From positions 1-5,775 of the forward strand of contig JAKONL010000618.1 of the NCBI GenBank assembly GCA_022701965.1: a stretch of DNA of 5,775 bases, in the 5' to 3' direction. Of the stretch, positions 1 through 5,775 are shown piece by piece; within the stretch, counting starts at the first letter, position 1, and every line of letters begins with the position of its first letter. The notes under the pieces were generated by a model, which did not search any database, was not told the DNA's origin, and saw only the letters and a program-made list of their open reading frames with translations. The position numbers were made by a program, and so were the translations under genes. Source of the DNA: Burkholderiaceae bacterium. Its GTDB lineage: Bacteria; Pseudomonadota; Gammaproteobacteria; Burkholderiales; Burkholderiaceae.

Positions 1-311
1 CAGCCATGGTGCGCGCCCGGATTGCGGCTCGCATACGACCGGCGGCCGAGCTCGACCATCGGCAGCGCGTCCATGTCCGCGCGCAGGCCGACGGTCCGCG
101 TGCCGGTGCCCGCGCGCAGCGTGCCGACCACGCCGGTACCGCCGATGCCTTCCTCGACCTCCAGCCCCAGCAGCCGCAGCGCGTGGGCGACGAGGCCGGC
201 GGTGCGCGTCTCCTGGAAGGCCAGCTCCGGGTTGGCGTGGATGTCGCGGCGCAGCGCGACCAGGTCCGGCAGCAGGTCCGCGACCGGCGCGGCGATGTCG
301 GCGGTCCGCAC
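1..311 (-). CDS. M20-family amidohydrolase (hippurate / N-acyl-amino-acid hydrolase-like), N-terminal fragment
   Basis: About 103 N-terminal residues are present; the rest lies beyond the left edge. The reading frame shows two hallmarks of the M20D amidohydrolases (hippurate hydrolase, IAA-amino-acid hydrolase, AmiA type): LRRDIHANPELAFQE near residues 17-31 and GLRADMDALPM near 75-85. At the edge it enters GAHHGC, where the family has the H-x-CGHD metal-binding motif; the metal-ligand Cys codon is the one cut by the window end. Such enzymes are cytoplasmic metal-dependent hydrolases that remove acyl groups from amino acids or related amides; the substrate here is unknown. The start is uncertain. 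GTG at 311 has a GGA about 8 bases upstream. A TTG at 317 overlaps the stop of the upstream HAD gene as TTGA and would add two residues. Either way the two genes are tightly coupled and probably cotranslated. Confidence 0.85.
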   Translation of the reverse strand, partial: MRTADIAAPVADLLPDLVALRRDIHANPELAFQETRTAGLVAHALRLLGLEVEEGIGGTGVVGTLRAGTGTRTVGLRADMDALPMVELGRRSYASRNPGAHHG

Positions 312-313
312 GG

Positions 314-1021
314 TCAACGTCCGGCGTCCACGGCGTCGGCGAGTTCGGCCAGCGTGTGGAAATGGAAGTCGGGCTCGGTATGCTTCGATTCGATGGTGCC
401 GCCGGAGTCCTTCAGGCCGTGGCGGCGCTCGATCCAGCAGGTGGCGATGCCGAGCGACTTCGACACGCCGATGTCGTGGTACTGGCTCTGCGCGACGTGC
501 AGGTTGTCGTCCTGCTTGAAGCCCCAGGCGCCTTCGTAGCGGCCGCGCGCGTAGGCGAAGTAGCGCGGGTCGGGCTTCTCGCAGAGCGCGTCGTCGCAGC
601 TCAGCAGCAGGTCGAAGGGTTCGCCGAGCGTCGCGGCGAAGTGCGCGAGCGCCCAGGTCTGGGCATTGGTCATGGTGACCAGCTTGAAGCGCTTGCCCAG
701 ACGCTGGAGCGCCTCGACCGAGTCCGGGAACGCGGGCCAGCGCGCGACCGAATCACGCAGGCCGCGGGCGAGCTCGTCGCTGTCGGGCAGGCCCAGGCCC
801 GGCGCGATCACGTGCCAGCAGCGCTCGAGATCGTCCGGATACCAGCCCGTGTTGCCGTCGGCGCGGGCGCGCCGGTAGGCACCGAGGAATTCGTCGTCGG
901 TGACGCGCGTGTCGGGCACGGCCTCGCGCAGGTAGGCGAGCATGCCGCCCTCGAAATCGATCAGCGTGCCGACGACGTCGAACGTGAGAACCTTGAAGTC
1001 TTGCAGTTTGCGCAGCGGCAT
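314..1021 (-). CDS. HAD-superfamily hydrolase, haloacid dehalogenase-like
   Basis: The product is 235 residues, a typical size for subfamily I HAD hydrolases with a helical cap. The HAD motifs are visible in order. Motif I is FDVVGTLID, with nucleophile Asp15 and Val17 in place of the usual second Asp. Motif II is T118-N119 in TMTNA. The motif III Lys is K149 in CEKPDP. Motif IV is the unusual HVAQSQYHD (175-183). Loss of the second motif I Asp is a feature of 2-haloacid dehalogenases, where that residue is not an acid, rather than of phosphatases with DxD. The call is therefore a dehalogenase-like hydrolase, but the substrate is inference only. ATG at 1021 was chosen because GGAG lies 8 bases upstream (1030-1033) and the protein then starts close to motif I. 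The frame stays open further upstream, but that part is antisense-like sequence without homology features. The gene abuts the downstream M20 gene. Confidence 0.9.
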   Translation of the reverse strand: MPLRKLQDFKVLTFDVVGTLIDFEGGMLAYLREAVPDTRVTDDEFLGAYRRARADGNTGWYPDDLERCWHVIAPGLGLPDSDELARGLRDSVARWPAFPDSVEALQRLGKRFKLVTMTNAQTWALAHFAATLGEPFDLLLSCDDALCEKPDPRYFAYARGRYEGAWGFKQDDNLHVAQSQYHDIGVSKSLGIATCWIERRHGLKDSGGTIESKHTEPDFHFHTLAELADAVDAGR

Positions 1022-1054
1022 GGGGAAAGCTCCGTTGGAAGTGGCGACCAGCAT

Positions 1055-1066
1055 AGGTCGCGACCT
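1055..1066. repeat. 12-bp perfect palindrome upstream of the HAD gene
   Basis: AGGTCGCGACCT is a perfect 12-bp palindrome 33 bp upstream of the HAD start codon, in the 151-bp gap between the SMP-30 and HAD genes. A weak -10-like TATGCT on the minus strand overlaps its edge (1050-1055), but I see no matching -35. It could be an operator, or chance in GC-rich DNA. Confidence 0.3.
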
Positions 1067-1172
1067 GCCGCGCGCGGCGTCGAAATGCGTCGCATCGCGG
1101 CACAGGATTTCGTTGTCGCCGCCGCGCCGGCATCTTCTTCGGCCGCGCGCACGGGTGCACCGAAGCGTGGCG

Positions 1173-2117
1173 TCAGTCCTCGAAGAACGCCACCGGCAGG
1201 CCCGGCGTATCGACACGCATCGCCAGCACGCAGCCCGAGGCCGGCAGCCGCGCGGCCTCCGCCTCGGGGCGTCCCTGCCCCGCGGTGGTGACGAAGAGCG
1301 TGCGCAGGTCCGCGCCGCCGAAGCACGGCATGGTCGGGCACTGCGCGGGCACCGGCAGCGCCGCGACCCGCTCGCCCGTCGGCGCGAAGCGCAGCAGCTG
1401 CGCGCCTTCGTACATCGCGACCCAGTAGTCGCCCTGCGCGTCGACCGTGGCGCCGTCGGGCCGCCCGGCATAGGGCTCGGGCGAGTCGGGCGTCCAGCCG
1501 TCCGGCTTGGCATCGAAGGCGCGGAAGACGCGTGGCCGCGTCAGGGTGTTGTCCTCGGCCGACCAGTCCCAGGCGCGCACGACATGCGCGGAGGTGTCGG
1601 CCCAGTACATCGTGCGCTCGTCGGGCGAGAAGGCCAGGCCGTTGGCGGTCGTGGCCTCGTTGGCCATGCGCGCGAAGGTCGGCGCACGCCCTTCGCCGGC
1701 GCCGCGGGCGTCGAGGCAGTGGAGCGTCGCGTTCGGCCGGTCCTTGGCCTCGTTGAGGTTGCCGGCCCAGAAGCGGCCGCGCGGGTCGCACTTGCCGTCG
1801 TTGAACCGCATGCTGCGGGTGTCGTGCCCGGCCGGCACCATGAGCGACAACGCGCCGCCCCATTCGCGCGCGCGGTAGATGCCGTCGCGCAGCGCGAGCA
1901 CCAGCCCGCCGCTGCGCGCCGGCGCCATGCAGCCGGGCTCGCTCGGCAGTCGCCAGCGCTCCACCGGCGCGGCGCCATCGAGCGCGGTGCCGTCGATGCG
2001 CTTGCGCAGCACGCAGCGGTCCTTGATGTCGAGCCAGTAGAGCGCGTTTTCGCGGGGATGCCAGAACGGCGATTCGCCGAGCTGGCAGCGGCTGTCTGCG
2101 AGGGGAGTCCAGGTCAT
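1173..2117 (-). CDS. SMP-30/gluconolactonase/LRE family protein (regucalcin-like lactonase)
   Basis: The product is 314 residues, a six-bladed beta-propeller of the SMP-30 family. The metal and active-site residues known from regucalcin can be placed: Glu15 in LGESPFW, Arg104 and Asn106 in MRFNDGK, Asn159 in ANGLAFSPD, and Asp221 in RPDGATVD. These align with human E18, R101, N103, N154 and D204. The conserved strands DPRGRFWAGN (111-120) and AQGDYWVAMYEG also fit. Family members hydrolyse sugar-acid or other lactones with a divalent metal, usually in the cytoplasm. No signal peptide is seen, so a soluble sugar lactonase is likely; the sugar is unknown. ATG at 2117 was chosen because the protein then begins just before the first propeller strand. 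An ATG at 2177 would place the terminator hairpin inside the coding sequence and add 20 residues unlike the family. No clear Shine-Dalgarno precedes 2117. The gene starts only 19 bp after the T-tract of the amtB terminator. Confidence 0.9.
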   Translation of the reverse strand: MTWTPLADSRCQLGESPFWHPRENALYWLDIKDRCVLRKRIDGTALDGAAPVERWRLPSEPGCMAPARSGGLVLALRDGIYRAREWGGALSLMVPAGHDTRSMRFNDGKCDPRGRFWAGNLNEAKDRPNATLHCLDARGAGEGRAPTFARMANEATTANGLAFSPDERTMYWADTSAHVVRAWDWSAEDNTLTRPRVFRAFDAKPDGWTPDSPEPYAGRPDGATVDAQGDYWVAMYEGAQLLRFAPTGERVAALPVPAQCPTMPCFGGADLRTLFVTTAGQGRPEAEAARLPASGCVLAMRVDTPGLPVAFFED

Positions 2118-2136
2118 CGGCCCATTGTGCAGGCCG

Positions 2137-2171
2137 AAAAAAGACCCGCCGGCGCGGTGCGCCGGCGGGTC
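2137..2171 (-). terminator. Intrinsic terminator of the porin-glnK-amtB operon
   Basis: A perfect 13-bp inverted repeat (arms 2143-2155 and 2159-2171, loop 2156-2158) is followed on the minus strand by six T residues (2142-2137). It lies 51 bp past the amtB stop codon and has the classical Rho-independent layout for minus-strand transcription. On the plus strand the run is A and precedes the hairpin, so it is directional. Confidence 0.9.
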
Positions 2172-2222
2172 GGGCATCTCCGGAACCGCGGGCAGGGCCC
2201 GGCGGGGTTCCGGCGATGTCGT

Positions 2223-3656
2223 TCAGCGGTTGTAGGCGGTCTCGCCGTGCGAGGAGATGTCGAGGCCTTCGCGCTCTTCTTCTTCCGTCACGCGCAGGCC
2301 GAGCGTCAGGTCGGCGATCTTGAAGGCGATGAACGAGACCACGGCCGACCACACCATCGTGAGCACCACGCTCTTGATCTGGATCCAGACCTGAGCGCCC
2401 ATCGCGAAGGTGTCGGGCGTCGCGCCGCCGGTGCCGCCCAGGCTCTGCGAGGCGAACACGCCGGTCAGGATGGCGCCCAGGATGCCGCCCACGCCGTGCA
2501 CGCCGAAGACGTCGAACGCGTCGTCCGCGCCGAGCATCTTCTTCAGGCCGCTGACGCCCCAGAGGCAGACCACGCCGGCGATCAGGCCGAGCAGGATCGA
2601 GCCCATCGGGCCGACGAAGCCGGCCGCGGGCGTGACCGCCACCAGGCCGGCGACCGCGCCGGACGCGGCGCCGAGCATCGACGCCTTGCCGCGGTGCAGG
2701 CTCTCGCCCAGGCTCCACGACAGCGTGGCGGCGGCGGTGGCGAGCACCGTGTTGATGAACGCCAGGCCGGCGACGGCGTTGGCCGCACCCGCCGAGCCGG
2801 CGTTGAAGCCGAACCAGCCCACCCACAGCAGCGAGGCGCCGACCATCGTCAGCGTCAGCGAATGCGGCGTGAAGGCTTCCTTGCCGTAGCCCAGGCGCTT
2901 GCCGACCATGTAGGCGCCCACCAGGCCGGCGACACCGGCGTTGATGTGCACCACGGTGCCGCCCGCGAAGTCGAGCGCGCCGTCCTTGCCCAGCAGGCCG
3001 CCGCCCCAGACGATGTGCGCGATCGGCAGGTAGCTGAAGGTGAACTAGATCACCGAGAACAGCACCACCGCCGAGAACTTGGCGCGCTCGGCGAAGGCGC
3101 CCACGATCAGCGCCACGGTGATGGCGGCGAAGGTGCCCTGGAACGAGACGAACACGTGCTCCGGGATGGTCGTCAGCGCACCGAAGGTCTCGGTCGTCAC
3201 GCCCTTGAGGAAGATCTTGTCGAGTCCGCCGAAGAAGTTGCCCTCGCCGGTGAACGCCACGCTGTAGCCGTAGATGGCCCACAGGATGCTGATCAGCGAG
3301 AAGATCACGAAGACCTGCATCAGCACCGACAGCATGTTCTTCGAGCGGCCCAGGCCGCCGTAGAACAGCGCGAGGCCGGGGATGGTCATCAGGATCACCA
3401 GCAGCGTGGAGGTCAGCAACCAGGCGGTATCGCCCGAATCGATCTTCGGCACCGGCGCCGCAGCGGGTGCCGCGGCAGCGGCGGGCGCGGCCGCGGGCGT
3501 GGTGGCCGCCACGGCGGCGGCACCGGTGGGCGACGGCGCGGACGCCTCGGCCGCCGGTGCGGACGCCGCCGCGGCGGGCGCGGTCTGCGCGAAACCGGAG
3601 ACGCCGGCGGTGAGCACGCTCAATCCGAGCGCGAGTGAGACAAGCAGTTTTTTCAT
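2223..3656 (-). pseudogene. amtB: Ammonium channel AmtB, interrupted by one in-frame amber codon
   Basis: AmtB trimers conduct ammonium/ammonia across the inner membrane and are gated by GlnK. The frame encodes 477 residues plus a stop at codon 204 (TAG at 3045-3047). The residues before (AVVLFSVI) and after (FTFSYLPIAH) the stop align directly with E. coli AmtB, where this position is Trp (VVVWLTLSYIPIAH), so one G-to-A change from TGG explains it. Downstream the frame is clean and every pore residue is present: Trp217, Asp229, His237, Phe284 and His387 match E. coli W148, D160, H168, F215 and H318. The C-terminus (EREGLDISSHGETAYN) is normal. The truncated product would stop within about the fourth membrane helix and lack both pore histidines. 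Residues 1-23 look like a signal peptide (cleavage near GFA/Q), followed by an Ala/Pro-rich stretch to about residue 70. No good Shine-Dalgarno precedes the ATG. The gene lies 49 bp after glnK and ends at a strong terminator. Confidence 0.93.
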
Positions 3657-3705
3657 GTCGTTTGTTCTGGGTGGGCCTGGGGACTACCGGACGTTCGGCA
3701 GCGCG

Positions 3706-4876
<1,171 letters not shown>

Positions 4877-4883
4877 CGGTCAG

Positions 4884-4889
4884 CTCCTC
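4884..4889 (-). promoter_or_regulatory. Shine-Dalgarno of the putative porin gene
   Basis: GAGGAG on the minus strand is 7 bases from the ATG at 4876 and 10 bases from the next ATG at 4873. It therefore favours the first ATG of the tandem pair as the start. Confidence 0.75.
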
Positions 4890-4900
4890 GGGGGTTTTGA

Positions 4901-4920
4901 AGAAGGGGGGTCACCCTTCT
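4901..4920. repeat. 7-bp inverted repeat at the predicted transcription start
   Basis: AGAAGGG (4901-4907) and CCCTTCT (4914-4920) form a perfect inverted repeat with a 6-base spacer. It straddles the start site predicted from the sigma-54 promoter (about 4911-4913), so half of it would not be in the RNA. A DNA-level role (protein binding) or chance is more likely than an RNA hairpin. Confidence 0.4.
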
Positions 4921-4923
4921 CAA

Positions 4924-4939
4924 AGCAGGGAGCGTGCCA
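4924..4939 (-). promoter_or_regulatory. Sigma-54 (RpoN) promoter of the porin-glnK-amtB operon
   Basis: The minus strand reads TGGCACGCTCCCTGCT. Against the sigma-54 consensus TGGCACG-N4-TTGCW every defined base matches except one T that is C, and the -24 GG and -12 GC have the required spacing. The predicted start is near 4911-4913, giving a leader of about 36 bases before the porin ATG. glnK-amtB operons are classical NtrC/sigma-54 targets, so sequence and context agree. Confidence 0.88.
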
Positions 4940-5059
4940 GAGCGAGCGGGTCCTGCTGTCACGGGAAACGCGACGCGAGTCGGCAACTCCGATTTGGTTT
5001 CATCAATTTCGAGGTCTTCGCCCGCAAACAGGCGCCGGACCTTCCGACCGATGGCGGAC

Positions 5060-5074
5060 GCACCATCTTGGGGA
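5060..5074. promoter_or_regulatory. Putative NtrC (NRI) enhancer site
   Basis: The sequence GCACCATCTTGGGGA resembles the NtrC palindrome GCACCA-N3-TGGTGC: the left half is 6/6, the right half 4/6, and the 3-base spacer is right. Its centre is about 154 bp upstream of the start predicted from the sigma-54 promoter, a usual enhancer distance. The right half overlaps the comM Shine-Dalgarno sequence (GGGGAG, 5070-5075). I see only this one site, whereas NtrC enhancers are often paired. Confidence 0.55.
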
Positions 5075-5085
5075 GAAATAAAACA

Positions 5086-5775
5086 ATGAGTCTGTCTTTG
5101 GTGCAAAGCCGCGCCCTGCTGGGGCTGGAAGCAGCCGCCGTCACCGTCGAGGTGCATCTTGCCAACGGGTTGCCGAGCTTCACGCTCGTCGGCCTGGCCG
5201 ACGTGGAGGTCAAGGAGGCGCGCGAACGCGTGCGTTCGGCGATCCAGAACGCCGGGCTGGAATTCCCGAACAACAAGCGCATCACCGTCAATCTCGCGCC
5301 CGCCGACCTGCCCAAGGATTCGGGCCGGCTCGACCTGCCGATCGCGCTCGGCATCCTGGCCGCGAGCGGGCAGATCGAGGCCGGGCGCCTGGCGGGCTTC
5401 GAGTTCGCGGGCGAGCTGTCGCTCTCCGGCGGGCTGCGGCCCGTACGCGGCGCACTGGCCATGGCGCTCGCGCTGCTCACGCGGGGCACCGCCACACGCC
5501 TCGTGCTGCCGACCGATAGCGCCCGCGAGGCCGCGCTGGTGCCGGGCACCGAGGTCTACGGTGCGGCGCATCTGCTGGACGTCGTCGCGCAATTCCTGCC
5601 GTCGGGCAGTGAGGGCGGTGCGGGCGGCGTGGCGGGCATGCCGTCCGGCGGCGAAGGCTGGGTGCGCATGCAGCCGCCCGCTCACGACGATGCGGCGGCC
5701 TCGGCGTACCCGGACCTGTCCGACGTCAAGGGCCATGCGGGCGCCAAGCGGGTGCTGGAGATCGCCGCGGCCGGC
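5086..5775 (+). CDS. comM: YifB/ComM family Mg-chelatase-like AAA+ ATPase, N-terminal part
   Basis: The first 230 residues are present; the gene continues past the right edge. The N-terminal ChlI-like domain (about residues 1-165) carries family landmarks: LPSFTLVGLADVEVKEARERVRSAIQ (30-55) and the stretch from NLAPADLPKDSG to DLPIALGILAASGQI (about 69-97). After a Gly/Ala-rich linker (about 172-205) comes YPDLSDVKGHAGAKRVLEIAAAG, the entry to the Mg-chelatase AAA+ domain; the Walker A loop should follow just outside the window. ComM is a hexameric helicase that promotes branch migration during natural transformation in Vibrio and relatives; elsewhere the role is less clear. ATG at 5086 has GGGGAG (5070-5075) 10 bases upstream. 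The gene is divergent from the nitrogen operon and shares its 209-bp control region; I see no convincing sigma-70 promoter for it there. Confidence 0.93.
   Translation, partial: MSLSLVQSRALLGLEAAAVTVEVHLANGLPSFTLVGLADVEVKEARERVRSAIQNAGLEFPNNKRITVNLAPADLPKDSGRLDLPIALGILAASGQIEAGRLAGFEFAGELSLSGGLRPVRGALAMALALLTRGTATRLVLPTDSAREAALVPGTEVYGAAHLLDVVAQFLPSGSEGGAGGVAGMPSGGEGWVRMQPPAHDDAAASAYPDLSDVKGHAGAKRVLEIAAAG

Noticed and set aside
1118..1172. Possible terminator after the SMP-30 gene (CTTCGG...CCGAAG on the minus strand).
   Set aside because: The stem is 6 bp with a long loop and no following T-run, so an intrinsic terminator is not supported.
2223..2954. A separate shorter gene starting at the GTG within amtB (MVHINAG...).
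   Set aside because: The frame is the direct continuation of amtB across one stop codon, and the GTG is the conserved Val just before the pore His. No Shine-Dalgarno or promoter was noticed there.
942..3638. An uninterrupted plus-strand frame of nearly 900 codons running antisense to the HAD, SMP-30 and amtB genes.
   Set aside because: The translation is dominated by Arg, Ala, Gly, His and Gln with no recognisable domain. Long antisense open frames are expected from codon bias at this GC content. The minus-strand genes carry clear family motifs.
4901..4920. Inverted repeat considered as an attenuator or terminator in the porin leader.
   Set aside because: It straddles the start predicted from the sigma-54 promoter, so one arm is not transcribed, and there is no T-tract on the right side.
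4980..5020. AT-richer patch considered as an IHF site between enhancer and promoter, or as a sigma-70 promoter for comM.
   Set aside because: The ATCAA core is not followed by the TTR half at the right spacing, and the TTGGTT -35-like box has no -10 at 16-18 bp.

Overview
This is a very GC-rich proteobacterial window with strong G/C bias at third codon positions. It reads most like a betaproteobacterium of the order Burkholderiales, probably Comamonadaceae (Variovorax/Acidovorax-like). That placement is inferred from the order putative porin - glnK - amtB, the Ala/Pro-rich N-terminus of AmtB and the look of the proteins; no database was searched.

Layout, right to left. All genes but one lie on the minus strand. 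At the right edge, on the plus strand, is the N-terminal part of comM (yifB), a Mg-chelatase-like AAA+ ATPase (5086 to the window end). Divergent from it across a 209-bp gap is a nitrogen operon: a TorF/Gcw_chp-type putative outer-membrane protein (4106-4876), the PII signal protein glnK (3706-4044) and the ammonium channel amtB (2223-3656). The gap holds a near-consensus sigma-54 promoter facing the operon (4924-4939). About 150 bp upstream of its predicted start is an NtrC-like site (5060-5074), which also overlaps the comM Shine-Dalgarno sequence. A perfect 13-bp hairpin with a T-tract (2137-2171) ends the operon.

The main anomaly is in amtB. Its frame is broken by one in-frame amber codon (3045-3047), where the family has a conserved Trp. 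The frame then stays open to the normal C-terminus, with all pore residues in place. This is either a very recent loss-of-function mutation or a sequence error; as written, no working channel is made.

Beyond the terminator are three minus-strand genes that look metabolic: an SMP-30/gluconolactonase/regucalcin-like protein (1173-2117), a haloacid-dehalogenase-like HAD hydrolase (314-1021), and the start of an M20-family amidohydrolase (from about 311 off the left edge). The last two overlap or nearly touch and are probably cotranscribed. Their substrates cannot be read from the sequence.

Working model: under nitrogen limitation, NtrC and sigma-54 would induce an outer-membrane protein, a PII regulator and the inner-membrane ammonium channel together. 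I saw no RNA genes, CRISPR arrays, insertion sequences or phage genes. No stretch over 300 bp lacks a gene.
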